From Dichetophora obliterata (Eukaryota; Arthropoda; Insecta; Diptera; Sciomyzidae), in NCBI GenBank assembly GCA_963920525.1, contig OY986438.1:187222388-187286387 (forward strand): 64,000 nucleotides of DNA, in the 5' to 3' direction. Made by a program: the position numbers and the translations under genes. The notes beneath the pieces are model-generated. The model ran no database searches, was not told the DNA's origin, and saw only the letters and a program-made list of their open reading frames with translations. Positions 45,641 through 56,831 of the stretch are shown piece after piece; within the stretch, counting starts at the first letter, position 1; every line of letters begins with the position of its first letter.

Positions 45641-46260
45641 TTATACCCCTACACGTTACTGCGTTTGTAACGCCCATAAGAAGGCGTGTAAGGTATAGAA
45701 AATTGTATATATTCTTGATCAGCATCACCTCCTGAGTCCAGGGTCCTTACTCTGTAATGCGATTCGAAAACAAAATCACCCCATGTAAATACATGAATCA
45801 ATAGCGGGGCTTACATGATTCTACATGTTGCCACGCCTGGTGTGATGAAGACAAACATGTTGTCAGTCGGCTGTATCTAGCGTTTGAACGGTCAAATATG
45901 AGGCTTTTCCTAAAATGCGTTACAACATGTAGGACCATGTGAACTCCTCTAAGGTTACTAAATGTCAGTAATTTTTACCTCTGCTTTAAAATGGTATTTT
46001 TTGTCTGCATTGCATTCGGACTAATCAAAAATTGTCATAAATCCATGTAAATACTTGGTGTGGTTTTGTTTTCGAATCGCATTTGCTTTTCGAATCGCAT
46101 TACATAGTAAGGCCCGTTTAATCATCTCTGACCACAGTAACAGACGTAATTTTAAAGCTATCGTAACGAAATTCAATATAGAAGCTTCTTTTTGGAAAAA
46201 AAATCAACTTCGAAAATATGGCAAAATCGGATGAATACCTCGCGTACCTGAAGTTGCTAA
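45641..46260 (+). repeat. Second copy of the 11.3-kb Helitron-like leader, interrupted
   Basis: TACCCCTACACGTTAC, GGCGTGTAAGGTATAGAAAA and GATCAGCATCACCTCCTGAGT parallel 11262-11380. The sequence resumes after 46116 with AAAATATGGCAAAATCGGATG like 11490-11500. A MITE occupies 45741-46115. Confidence 0.65.
45741..46115. mobile_element. MITE (GGGYCCTTACT ends)
   Basis: GGGTCCTTACTCTGTAATGC, then GATTCGAAAACAAAATCAC, is mirrored at the right by GCGATTCG...GCATTACATAGTAAGGCCC. The outer sequences belong to the Helitron-like repeat on both sides. The GGGCC-type start is like PIF/Harbinger, but no 3-bp target duplication is visible. Confidence 0.7.
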
Positions 46261-47264
46261 CCAAAATTACCACAGACATTACCTTTTTCCTAGATTTGAA
46301 TTTTAAAATAACCACAAAAATTCCCACAGTAATTTTGTAACTGAAAAATTCCACAGCAAATAAAAAATACCATAGCAATTAATTATACCACAAAAATCCT
46401 AAACCCCAAAAAAATTATGGGTTTAGGATTTTATTCAAACTTTGCCATTCCTAGAAAGACTACATTAATTGATATATTTTTTAACTGCTTTGGTTGCTGA
46501 GTTGTTGAAAAACACGATTTTTAAAAGCATTTTTGTAGGTTAAAAAATTTTAAAAATATTTGGTTTTAAGATTTATATAGAAAATTTATTGTATTTTTCG
46601 AATTCCGAGATCAATTTCGAAATTTTTTCCATTTCGAAACTGGAAGTTCGAATTTTGAATCAAAATTCGAAGAATTTCGCCGTTTAGGGATTTTTTTCAA
46701 ATTTCAAACAATCATGTTTTTCTACTACTCCAATCTTTAGAAGCCTATGACTAAGAAATCAAATAAAGAAATCAAAAAAATCAAAAAATTATAAAAAAAT
46801 CTGACAATCATAATTTTTCTGTGATCCGCTACACGTAGAATGCGCCATATATAAATGAGATACGAATAAGTTATTATTATTTGTGATCTTCATAAAAATA
46901 CAAATATTTATGAAAATAATACAAAATGGAGTTTAATTTAAAACTGCCACCTAAGTCTTTTTTGATTGGGTTAGTCGTTTCGCGTGCAACATACTACTAA
47001 GCATTTCCGCCTGTTTCTCGTTGAATTCTTATTCAAATTTATTTAAAAAAAAAATTCTCTTGATATTTGCCGAAGAGTGCGGCTTGGCACATACGCCACT
47101 AACAATATCATTATTTTAAAATATGACACCAAAACTCTGAAAATGATTTAATTGTCTGTTCATTGTTTTCTTTTTTTAATTAAAGATTCATTTTATTGAT
47201 GTTCTCAGTTTTTATGTTGCTTAACCGAACGAACCAAAAGTATGATTGATCCCCTTAATATAGG
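46261..47264. other. No gene recognised
   Basis: AT-rich with a short hairpin AATCCTAAACCCC.../...GGGTTTAGGATT at about 46396-46431. CCACAGCAAATAAAAAATACCA near 46350 recurs near 48979 on the other side of the hAT MITE, suggesting an old duplication. Confidence 0.35.
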
Positions 47265-47456
47265 CTTTGGATCAGGGTTGCCAACTTTTGGAGCCTCCAC
47301 TCCCGGAGCTTTTTTAATATATGTTTTTTTTAATATTCTCAAACAAAAATTATTTTATTTTTATATACATATGTTTTAGAATAAAACCTTTTTTATTTTT
47401 ATTAGGAACAATGTAAATTTTAGGAACATAAAAAATGCATGCATTAATTTTAATTA

Positions 47457-48520
47457 AGGACTGCGAACGAAAAAATTTTCCACTACATCTCGGTAACTTT
47501 TTCAAAAATATTTCAAATTCAAAAATTTAAACGTAGTTTAATTCTAATTTTTTTTTGTCATTAAATGCATTATCTAGTTAATTTAGCGAGATCGAAGTGC
47601 GAAAAAAATTGTTAAAGTTTTTTAAGACAATCCTAATTGGACTTATAAAAAACGTGGACCCGGAATCTAAAAGGTCAGAAAAAGTGTTTGGCAATCAGGA
47701 AACAGCAAAACAAATCAGTGCTTTGTTTGAAAAGAAACTATATATTTCAACAAGAAAAGTGGCCCAAAAAGTAAATTTCTCCAAAAACTATTTACGCAAA
47801 GTCAAAAATGAAGGAATGCTAAGAAGAACAAAGAGGCTAAGCAACGTACCGAAATATTAAAAAAACATCTCTTCGAATAATTTTCCTGCTACGTCATGGA
47901 TGACGAAACTTAATTGCTAGAGGACTTTTCGCAACTCCCAGGTTAGGAGTTCTAAACTGCAAATACTTAAGGAAATGTAGACAATAAATTTAAGTTCAAG
48001 AAGCAGTCAAAATTTCCAAGAAAACTTATTGTTTGGTGAGCTATCTGCAGATGTGGAAAAAGGAGCCTGCCTTTTCTTACTCAATCTATAATTAACACCG
48101 ATTTGTGCTTAAAATAATGCTTGCAGAATAGACTGAATCAACTTAAAATATCCACGTTCTTTTCATCAGACTTAACCTCCTACCATTACAACAAATTGGT
48201 CTTAAAGTGGTTTGAGAAGAAATCCGGCATTTGGTGCCTCGCGAGGCATATGCACCCAATTTCGCGGAGATCTTTATGCAAAAGGGAAATCAAGACTACA
48301 AATAAAGTATCACAAACTTCAATAAAATCGATGATGGAAGGGATACCGCAAAAACTTAAAAAATTTTCAATGAGCGCTATAAAATATTTTTAAATATGGT
48401 AAAAAAACTTTACTAAAATACCTGTTTAAATAATGTTTTGTTTTTTTTTAATTAGATCGGAACAACGGTTCGGCAGATATCTCAATTTTTATGATGGACA
48501 ATTTTTTCGTGCGCAGTCCT
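47457..48520 (+). mobile_element. DD37E/rosa-like mariner-family element nested in the hAT MITE
   Basis: It starts AGGACTGCGAACGAAAAAAT at 47457, and the right end is the inverse of AGGACTGCGCACGAAAAAAT. A TA precedes the left end (47455-47456). On the right, TA overlaps the last base (48520-48521). The ~1064 bp between hold one decayed transposase gene in the same orientation. Confidence 0.85.
47597..48390 (+). pseudogene. rosa/D37E-like transposase, heavily decayed
   Basis: The N-terminal helix-turn-helix is readable at 47690-47850 (QISALFEKKLYISTRKVAQK, then VNFSKNYLRKVKNEG). After a frame change, CYVMDDET near 47890 matches the first catalytic motif. The segment at 48150-48215 (STFFSSDLTSYHYNKLVLKW) matches the second, whose usual form is FWPDLA..HY. 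The NPPN...RPIE motif is degraded to HMHPISRRSL, so the last catalytic residue is lost. The fragment at 20540-22080 belongs to the same broad group but is a different lineage by its residues. Confidence 0.78.
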
Positions 48521-49105
48521 AATAATAAAAAAAAAAATATGAAGTTTAGTTCATCAAAAAGTTCTTCAACATCTAACATAAATAATTCTCGACACTTCTA
48601 ATAACGATCGAGTTTGGGTTCGTGCTTTGGGTTCGCAATATATAAATAATCTAGAATTTTCATAGGACTTTCCTCCAAATTGTAAAATTTTTTTAAATGC
48701 ACTAAGGTCTTTTATAAACTTCGACCACGTCATTAAGAATAATATTTTGTTGGCATGCTTCAAAGCGTTGTAATGCATACGATTAATATTACGAAATAAT
48801 TTTATTTTAAATTTTAATATAATTGTAATTTTTTTATAAAAAAAAATCTTAATGTGCGAAAGCCGGAGAAAACCAGCGAGGCCCGCAGTCCGGAGATTGA
48901 CCTTTTAAAACCGGAGTCTCCGGGCCGAATGGTATAAGTTGGCAACCCTGCTTTGGATTTAAAATGTATTCCCTTTTCCCACAGCAATTAAAAAATACCA
49001 TAAAAAGGATTTTTACCACAAAATTGACCACTATGCGTCTACCTTAAAAAAATGACTATCAAATCAGTAAAATCTATTTGTATTCCACAAAAATTGATCT
49101 AAATA

Positions 49106-50392
49106 TTGGGGGTTGGAATTAGTTTTAAAGGGTTTCTAAGAGATGGCGTAACTATCAATAGATCGCATCGGGCACACCTGTGACTATATTCATTTCAAAG
49201 CACATTGTCTAAGCTTCATTTTTCAGTATGTGCCATTCCACTGAAGTGTAAACAACATATATTTTTTTCTCTGTGAACATGTCGACTTTCGTTCCAACAA
49301 AACGCAGTTTGCGGGAAGGTTTACTTTTGAGCTTTCATTTAAAGAAAAAAGCGGTTGAAGCACAACGCACGCTTACTGAGGCTTACGGGGACTATGCTCC
49401 ATCGATTTCTACTTGTGAGTACTGGTTCCGTCGGTTTAAAAGTGGTGATTTTGATACGGAAGACAAAGAGCGTCCGGGCCAGCCGAAAAAGTTTGAAGAT
49501 GAGGAATTGGAGGCTTTGCTCGATGAAGACCCGTGTCAAACCCTTCAAGAATTGTCAGAATCATTGGGAGTCGACTTATCAACGGTCGGCAAACGCTTGA
49601 AGGCCATGGGAATGATTCAAAAGCAAGGAAATTGAGTGCCGTACCAGTTGAAGCCGAGAGACGTTGAACGGCGATTTTGCATGTGCGAACAACTGCTTCA
49701 ACGGCATAAAAGGAAGAGTTTTTTACATCGTATTGTCACTGGCGATGAAAAGTGGATCCATTACGATAATCCTAAGCGAAAAAAATCGTGGGGACCACCC
49801 GGCCATGCATCAACATCGAGGGCCAAGCCGAATATTCATGGCGCCAAGCTTATGCTGTGTATTTGGTGGGATCAGAAGGGTGTCGTGTACTATGAGCTGC
49901 TAAAACCTAACGAAACCATCACTGGGGAACGCTACCAACAACAATTGATGCAATTGAGCCGAGCATTAAAGGTTAAACGGCCGGAATATGCCAAAAGACA
50001 CGACAAAGTGGTTTTTCAACATGACAACGCACGGCCACATGTTGCAAGAACCGTCAAGGAAACGTTGGAGGCGCTGAATTGGGATGTGCTACCCCACCCG
50101 CCTTATAGCCCAGACATAGCCCCTTCCGACTACCACCTATTCAGATCGATGACGCATGGCTTGGCTGAGCAGCGCTTCACTTCTTACGAGGATACCAAAA
50201 AATGGGTCGATTCGTGGATTGCCTCAAAAGACGAATCGTTCTTCCGGCGCGGAATCCATATGCTGCCAGAAAGATGGGAAAATGTTGTAGCTAACGATGG
50301 ACAATACTTTGAATAATATACATTGTACCGTTGTTTCTAAATAAATGCTCAAAAACCGAAAAAAAACCTTTAAAATTAATTCCAACCCCCAA
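49106..50392 (+). mobile_element. Complete mariner (mauritiana/Mos1-like), TA-flanked
   Basis: The ends TTGGGGGTTGGAATTAGTTT and the inverse of TTGGGGGTTGGAATTAATTT are nearly identical. TA lies outside each end (49104-49105 and 50393-50394). Its 1287 bp is the usual mariner length. High TIR identity and a nearly intact gene mark it as the youngest autonomous-type element in the window. Confidence 0.96.
49279..50316 (+). pseudogene. Mos1-like mariner transposase, single in-frame stop
   Basis: The chosen start is ATG 49279 (MSTFVPTKRSLREG). The paired helix-turn-helix domains fill residues ~1-110 (HLKKKAVEAQRTL, STCEYWFRRFKSGDF, LGVDLSTVGKRLKAMG). TGA at 49633-49635 replaces the Trp of the conserved WVPxxL linker motif: the downstream codons read VPYQL in the same frame. 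The catalytic residues are intact: TGDEKWIH, QHDNARPH and YSPDIAPSDYH with 34 residues between the second and third Asp (DD34D). The frame ends LPERWENVVANDGQYFE at 50316. From ATG to stop it spans 346 codons including the internal stop, the full family length. Stop readthrough or a very recent mutation are both possible. Confidence 0.95.
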
Positions 50393-50469
50393 TATTTCAA
50401 ATTAAATTGTACATAATAAGCCTTAACCTCAAATATGCATTCTGAGTGTTGAATTTTTTAAAATATTGA

Positions 50470-50769
50470 TCCAATCGGATCGGATCTTCGTTGGAATGAT
50501 CATATTTTCGATGTGTCGAAAAAAGCGGGCAAGTGCCTAGGTTTTTTAAAACGGTGCAAAAATATTTCACTGCAGCTGATCTTCCCTTGATCTACACCTC
50601 ATATATCAGGCCGAAAATATAGCACAATTTCCACATTTGGGCAAGGGCTTCAAGATCTTATTTGGAGCTACTGGATCGATTTCAACGTCGTGCTATATAT
50701 TTGATAGGGCATGAAAGTATTTCATCTTAGCTCTACTCTCTTGGGCATCGACGTAATGTTGGTTGCCTT
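50470..50769 (+). pseudogene. LINE ORF2 C-terminal fragment, 5' piece
   Basis: The translation (LRWNDHIFDVSKKAGKCLGF, one frameshift in an A-run near 50560, then YFTAADLPLIYTSYIRP, YLELLDRFQRRAIYLIG and LGHRRNVGCL) matches the region after the RT palm in insect non-LTR retrotransposons. Two stops are present. The frame is cut at 50769 by a MITE and resumes in the same sense at 51478. Confidence 0.82.
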
Positions 50770-51475
50770 CACGGAGATAATAATTTTGCTTAAAAGCCAA
50801 TCAGCAAAACTTTGCTCAATCACTGTGTGATTTTAGAAAAAGATTGCTAAATTGAAATTACTCCCCATGTATTTAGGAAAAAGCAAAATTTTTATTAAAT
50901 TTAAGGAAATATTTGCTAAGTTGTTATAAACTCAAATAGCAAAGTTTTACTAAACTCAAGCAAATATTTGCTAAAATATTATAAGCTCAAATAGCAAATT
51001 TTTACTAAATTCTAGCAAATTTCTTTCAAACACACAAGTACACGTTTTTTCTTAATGAAGAAAATTAGGCGACGAGTGGTTGATGAACTACTGCGATGGT
51101 CGAATGGATAAGCCCACTCAAGCGGCCAAGGTTCAAATCTCCAGATGGTGGTAATTTTTCAATTTAATTTAATGTTAATTATTTCACTTCAAAAATATGC
51201 TAGATTTCAACAAAAACTAATCAAAATTTGCTATTCCAATTTATAATAACTCAGCAAATATTTGCTTGAATTAAGTAGACATTTGTTTTTGCAGTTTATA
51301 TTAACTTAGCCAAATTTTGCTTGAATTTAATCAAAAATGTGCTTAGATATTATTAACTGTAATAGGAAATTTTGATTAGTTTTTGCTGAAATCTAGCATA
51401 ATTTTGAAGTGGCTGAGATTCAAGCGCAAGTTTTGCTTAACCACAATACAAATTTAGCAAACAGTTTTCTCCGTG
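50770..51475. mobile_element. CAC-terminus MITE splitting the LINE frame
   Basis: Ends CACGGAGATAATAA and the inverse of CACGGAGAAAACTG. The interior consists of AGCAAATATTTGCT-like words whose orientation reverses midway. It also holds a tRNA-like stretch at 51093-51150 (GGTCGAATGGATAAG, then GGTTCAAATC). The flanks are TT (50768-50769) and TA (51476-51477). Restoring TA rejoins the LINE codons GCL and SL exactly, so a 2-bp TA duplication with one later change is likely. Confidence 0.82.
51087..51155 (+). other. tRNA-like (polymerase III A/B box) stretch
   Basis: GATGGTCGAATGGATAAG resembles an A box and GGTTCAAATC fits the B-box consensus, about 35 nt apart, as in the minus-strand SINE head at 21682-21752. 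Either a SINE head captured by the MITE, or an intrinsic promoter. No full cloverleaf is evident. Confidence 0.45.
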
Positions 51476-51477
51476 TA

Positions 51478-51655
51478 AGTCTTGTGTATTGGTAGTACCA
51501 TGGGAAACGTTCAAAGGAGATACATGGCCTGACGCCACCAGCTCGTGTGCCTCCCAGGTCTACTCGGGCAGCTGTCCAAGCCCACCCCTTTACCATTCCA
51601 TCGATGTCCAATAGAACCTCGATTACCGTGATAATTTGTCGTTTCGGCTAACATT
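51478..51655 (+). pseudogene. LINE ORF2 C-terminal fragment, 3' piece
   Basis: Continues the 50470-50769 fragment: SLVYW, a stop, then YHGKRSKEIHGLTPP and RSTRAAVQAHPFTIPSMSNR. This matches the final segment of the same LINE type (family members typically read SLFYRYYHG, RSTR and HPF here). It ends in a stop near 51645, and the 3' untranslated end was not delimited. Confidence 0.8.
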
Positions 51656-53000
51656 GCTCTCTTTTTTTCGAACTGATGAAAATATGTGAAAAATAAAAAA
51701 AAAACCAAAGACCAATATTAATGTTTTTTTAATTCAATAAAGTAAAATTAACATATAAAGTTTTTCCATTTTCAATAGCTTTTAATGTATTTTATGTACC
51801 ACCAGCTCTTCAAAATCGAGTTTTTGAGCGTGTTAGTCGATTCGACTAACATTGGTTGCAACGTATTAGAAATATGATTCAGATATCATATTTCAGATAT
51901 GAGAAATATGATTCAGCGTTAAAAAACTTTCAATAACAATAAAACACATTCTAATGTTATAATGATTCCAATATTTTTGGATTGAAACATAAATTTTAAA
52001 AAGTATGTGTATCAGTTTCATATAAACTTTGCAAGTGTCTAAATCTTGCGTTTTTGTCAGTGTGCGTTTTCGTGCTTTGTCTTGCGTGTTCTTACAATAT
52101 TATGTTCTACTCGTTCGTGCAAATGGTCATCGTGCTCGTGCATGCCCGTGCCTCAAACATGTTGCACGCGCCCATCTATAGTATTGACTTCATATCAAAA
52201 TATTACACATAAGCTTCGATATTGAAAACCAACCAACTCTGTTTAAAATTTGTATAAAAACTACGAGCCATAGAAAGTAACGTCATCACAATAAAAAGGC
52301 TTAAAAACTTCAAACATTATGATAAACTTGAACAATTTATGATGGCATATTTCAATTGCTATATACTTATAATTTTCTTATTCTAAAAATTATATATTTA
52401 ATTTTAATTTGTTTGAGTTATATTTAAGCTTAATGCGAAATAAGTACATGAAGCAACAGGTTGCAACAACAACAAGTTATTTGCAGAACAAACCACCAAG
52501 CAGACTAGGTAGCTATTTCGTTGATCGCTACATCAACTCTGCAGTAATCTTCTGTGGCTTTTGCGGTCCATCCACTTTGTAAAGCTTATACGCACAACTT
52601 CTGTTTACCACCTTTCAAAGCAATGTTTTTTCTTCTTTTTTTTTTTTGCAAAAAACAAAAGTTCGAAAAAGTGACTGCATTGATTCTGCAAATATTTGTT
52701 GTTGTTCTCCTTGTTTACTTCTTTATCACGAATCCAACTGTTCTGTGGTCCAACTGTTTGCTGGTTTTTTTTCTTGTATATTATGGTTACAGTCACGATT
52801 GTCACTTCCATCTTTTATGACAAATTTTTTTTTTTATAACAAATTCAACATTTGTTCTGTAATAGATGTTGAAAAGGTTGCGCAAATGCCGAGCCAGCGA
52901 AGAAACACACATTTTAAGCACAATTGGCGTTATGTCATCAGGACAAGAGGCTTTGTTTATGTTCAGATTTGTAGAGCCCTTTTAACTGCTCTCGTTCGAA
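51656..53000. other. No gene recognised
   Basis: AT-rich DNA with CGTGC-rich words at 52060-52180 that echo the reverse of 1-345. The 119-codon frame at 52646-53005 has no domain. An ATG at 52866 after a pyrimidine tract and AG gives 39 codons, but there is no clear donor. Confidence 0.35.
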
Positions 53001-53480
53001 ATTAAATCTCTTGCATTGCAGAAGATATACCCACAACAGAGTGGGCAGTGGCAGATCGCTATACGAAAGAGTGTGGAATTTCGACAATGGGTTCGCTTTA
53101 TCAGCCGAGCCAGTGAAGATTTGGGCATCTTTTAGAAGAGCTTGAATCGATGACAATGTCTGATTCTTTACTCTTTTAATAAATGTCCAAACATTTTTCT
53201 CCCCTTGAGGCAGAGAAGAACCTGTTATCTAATGCGAGTTTCGTGCAGAAACTTTTCGCGTTTTAAAATTGCATTACAGCGATTCCTTGCCTCCTCGATA
53301 TGAAGTCTTTTTGTATTAGTATTCATGTTAGAACGCCAATTCTGAAAGGCTTCCTCTTTGGACCTGACTGCAATCCTGTAAGTCTCAAGTCTTACTAAAC
53401 CATGAGTGAACTTTTTGTTTAATGCTGCTCATCTTATTGGGAATGAAAGACTGCATACCAATTAAAATATTTTTGTACCA
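53000..53480 (-). pseudogene. LINE fragment, endonuclease-RT linker region
   Basis: On the minus strand, WYKNILIGMQSFIPNKMSSI is followed by broken frames, then GEKNVWTFIKRVKNQTLSSI and LLKDAQIFTGSADKANPLSK. The WTFIKRIKN...SIPALL...TGSADKANLLSKFF pattern is characteristic of the linker between the endonuclease and RT of insect non-LTR elements. Both flanking domains are missing or beyond recognition. Confidence 0.65.
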
Positions 53481-54238
53481 CGGCAATCACATTTTTTTTT
53501 TATATCAGCGAACAATAATTTCCAATATAAGTTGCGATAAACATTTTTTAACGCAGACCAATTTGGCTTTCCTTAAAACCATGCAAATCTCTTCGGGGCT
53601 TTAGGTTGTAGAGGTGCAGGGGTTATAATATGGAAAAACAGCGGAGATGGTACGATGTTCCTAGTTATCTAGAGGTGCGTTGACACATCATAGTTTTCAT
53701 TATGCGAAGTCAAAAAAAGTTCAAGGCTATTATGGCTATGCATATCACTACGAGAGGAAAAAGTGGGTTCCTTCATTAGTTAAATCATTTCATTCGATTC
53801 GGCAAATAGCTCAACATATTTTTCAACAGTGCTATCAGGTATTAATTTTTGTAATTATATGAAATTTTTATTTCCCAGTAAAAAAATATGCGATCGTTCC
53901 AATGTGCTATTGGATCAAAAAGTGAGCACTTGTGCTCTTGTGCTCCTTTACTGTTTTATAAGATCAATAGGCGAGAAATCAATGAGAAAAAAGAACAAAA
54001 GTGAGGTATGGTTTCGGGCATGGTTCTTTTCACTTTCTTTGTTCTTTGCTTCATTTAAAAATTATGGAAAACAAAAAAACCTCGCCTAAATTGTGGAAAC
54101 TGTGGAATAAAAGGACAGGAACATCTAAGGGCTAGAAATGCTTGCCTAGGTTAACCCATTTAACAATAGCCTCGGTTAACCCATTTCCGGCGGCTCCTTA
54201 ACTACCGAGCCAAAATCGATGAAACTTCGATCAGAGTC
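53481..54238. other. No gene recognised
   Basis: AT-rich. A small direct duplication of GGTTAACCCATTT occurs at 54148-54160 and 54173-54185, on either side of AACAATAGCCTC, a word also at 30531-30541. Confidence 0.35.
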
Positions 54239-54240
54239 TA

Positions 54241-55911
54241 CATACACATAGCCCATAAAGTCTGCGTTCACCTTACAAATTTTTTTAAGTGATGGAAAAA
54301 CACCAGCAAATATTAAATTCAAATAAATTTTTATTCGTGCATTTCTTCCTTACATTCTTAAGTTTAAAAAGCAAAAACAAAAATTTATATTTTCCTCTTC
54401 ATGTTCGTGATAACGGGATCATAGTGTGACCACAAGTAAATATTGCAACCACAAAGTCTGCGTTCGGTTTGCTTCTTTGGATAATACCGTTACTTTTTAC
54501 GAAGTTGTTTCTTCATTTTGCTTATTTTCCATTTGTTGTCATTATAATTGATCGTTTAAAGATCTCGGTGGCACAATTTGCTTACAAGTATAAATAATTA
54601 TTAAAAATGGAAGCCAAAGGAAGAGAAATTAGTGTGTGGGAGAGAAAAATAATTATTAAATTGTGGAAAGATGGAAAAAGCTTCCGAAAAATTGGCCAAA
54701 CTATTGGAAGAACATATTCCTCCGTTCAGCGCGTAATAAACAATTTCAAAAATACCGGAATTTTAACATCTAAGCCACGGTCAGGGCGTCCGAAAATATT
54801 ATCAGTCCGGGAACAACGCAAAATTCTAAATATGGCAAAAGTTAACCCTCGAATTACATCAACAAAAATTGTAGAAAATATTTATGAAATGTTCAAAAAA
54901 AGAATTTGTGCCGAAACTGCTAGAAAAATTTTACATAAATCGGGATATCATGGTAGAGTCGCTCGAAGAAAACCATTCATTTCACTTGTGAACAGACGAA
55001 AGCGCATTGAGTTTGCTAATAACTATATAAATAAGCCTCCGGAATTCTGGAAACAAGTAATATTCTCGGATGAAAGCAAATTTTGTATTTTCGGTATAAA
55101 AGGTCGTCAAATAGTGTGGCGCAAGTCAGGAACTGCGCTGGAAAAATAAAATCTTGTCGGAACAGTCAAACACGGTGGTGGTGGAGTTATGGTGTGGGGT
55201 TGCATGGCGGCTAGTGGTGTTGGTGAGCTGGTGTTTATTGAATCGACGATGGATAGATGTTGTTATCTTAACATTTTAAAAAATAATTTGAAGCAAAGTG
55301 CAGAGAAACTGGGCTTATCTACGACGTTTTGGTTCCAACAGGATAACGATCCGAAACATACTGCGGAGATCGTTAGACTTTGGCTCTCATACAATACCCC
55401 AAAATAGCTCAAAACGCCGCCCCAATCACCCGATCTCAATCCCATTGAGCATATTTGGGATTTGTTAGAGAAAAAAATTCGTCAGCATGTAATAACAAGT
55501 AAAGAGGCTTTGCGAAGTGTTATGCAGTCAAAATGGGCAAAGATTACGGCTGAGGAAACTGAGAAGTTGGTAAATTCAATGCCAAACAGACTGAGTGAAG
55601 TTTTAAAACAACGTGGCTATCCTACAAAATATTAAATTTTATTTTTCCATATTGCATCCAATGAATTTATAACTTATTTTTTAACTGAACGCAGACTTTG
55701 TGGTGGCTATATATTTTAGTTGCTTCACTTAGATACCGTTATCAGAAAAATTAAGAGGATAATTTTTGGTTTTTGTTTTGCTTTGTAAACTTAAGAATGT
55801 AAAGAAGAAATACACATATAAAAGTTAATTTGAATTTAATATTTACTGGTGTTTTTACTTCATTTAAAAAAGTAAGTCAGGTGAACGCAGACTTTATGGG
55901 CTATGTGTATG
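54241..55911 (+). mobile_element. Tc1 transposon of IR/DR type
   Basis: The ends CATACACATAGCCCATAAAG are inverted copies. The core word AAAGTCTGCGTTC occurs twice at each end: the outer copies at about 54257-54269 and 55883-55895, the inner copies at about 54452-54465 and 55687-55700. Two repeats per terminus is the IR/DR arrangement of Tc1 relatives. TA precedes the left end, but the right flank is GC, so the duplication is damaged or the boundary is off by a few bases. Confidence 0.88.
54607..55635 (+). pseudogene. Tc1 (DD34E) transposase, two nonsense codons
   Basis: ATG 54607 (MEAKGREISVWERK) starts the paired-like DNA-binding domain (GKSFRKIGQTIGRTYSSVQR, then SKPRSGRPK). The catalytic residues are: first Asp in VIFSDESKF, second in FQQDNDPKHT, Glu in QSPDLNPIEH, with 34 positions between the last two (DD34E). 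The VKHGGGGVMVWGCM block is intact. TAA at 55147-55149 and TAG at 55405-55407 interrupt a single otherwise continuous frame, with no indels. It ends PTKY at the TAA 55633-55635. 343 codons, the normal length. Confidence 0.94.
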
Positions 55912-56329
55912 GCCCTAAAATTTATCTGGCAAAACTTAAAATTTTTACCTCCACAGGTAAGGGCTGGGCGGACTGATGCATTTTTGCACCACTAGCTGCA
56001 TCACATACCTTCACAGCCGTACCTGCCCATTTTAAAACAGCAAATGGGCTCTATATTTATTATAACATAAAATTTAAAGCTTATCATAGTTACTATTGCA
56101 AAGCAATTTTCGCTATTGCGATTTGAAATTTTTCTGCAGTTTTTAAAAATAAAAAAAAACAAAAAACCCAAATATTGCGACGCGCCGTGGGCGTAAAAGC
56201 CAAGTAAATGACCGAATCGATGCAAACCAAAAATAATGTATATTGTCAAAGGTCCATACTATTTGACACTTTACAGCTGTCAAAACTACCCAGTTGAGAA
56301 AGGGACCTCGTATTGGATCACCCTTTATA
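55912..56329. other. No gene recognised
   Basis: AT-rich DNA with one mixed-composition stretch at 56170-56330. The 82-codon minus frame at 56001 has no domain. Confidence 0.35.
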
Positions 56330-56831
56330 TACTATAGAATATCCTGCTTCATATTCCATCGATCGATTTTAAAAAATTTTTAAAAAAAGCTGGCTATTTT
56401 AAATTAAAATAGCCAGAATTAACGAAGGAAGATTTTAAAAAAATGTTCTCTTGAATAGTGCATTCATAGCTTGGGCGATCGAAAAGCCACCCATCTTCCA
56501 ACGATCGTCGGAATGAATGAAGAAAGATTTGAAAGATTTTTCTTGAATCTCGTATTCATAGCTTGGGCGATCGAAAAGCAATTCATCTTCCAACGATCGC
56601 CGGAATAAGCGAAGAAAGATTTTGAAAATTCATCGCTTGGACGATCGAAAGGCGAACGATCTTCCAACCATCGCCGGAATGAATGAAGGAAGATTCTTAA
56701 AATTTTTCTTGATTCGCGCAATCATCACTTGGGCGATCGAACAGCGATCCATATTCCAAAGAACTCTTGGGAGAATCGCAAGTGCTTCGCAAAATCAACT
56801 TTCTTCCAATCATCTTCCAAATGTTTGCAGG
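56330..56831. repeat. GATTCGC repeat element, copy 3 (right part)
   Basis: It starts with TATAGAATATCCTGCTTC, equivalent to 16944-16960, and holds four units with CTTGGGCGATCGAAAAGC and CATCTTCCAACGATCGCCGG. It ends CAAATGTTTGCAGG at 56831, matching the right end of copy 1. The left half is absent. Confidence 0.65.

Larger units (their letters stand above)
47273..48950. mobile_element. hAT MITE with perfect 8-bp duplication, carrying a nested element
   Basis: The octamer CTTTGGAT is identical at 47265-47272 and 48951-48958. The ends are CAGGGTTGCCAACTT and its exact inverse, with CCGGAG words inside each end. Subtracting the nested mariner-family element (47457-48520) leaves about 0.6 kb without coding capacity. 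AGGGTTGCCA also occurs repeatedly at 0.5-2.7 kb, which may share ancestry with this terminus. Confidence 0.9.

Noticed and set aside
52646..53005. 119-codon frame and an ATG after a pyrimidine tract at 52866
   Set aside because: No recognisable domain and no clear donor site. The upstream part is low-complexity.
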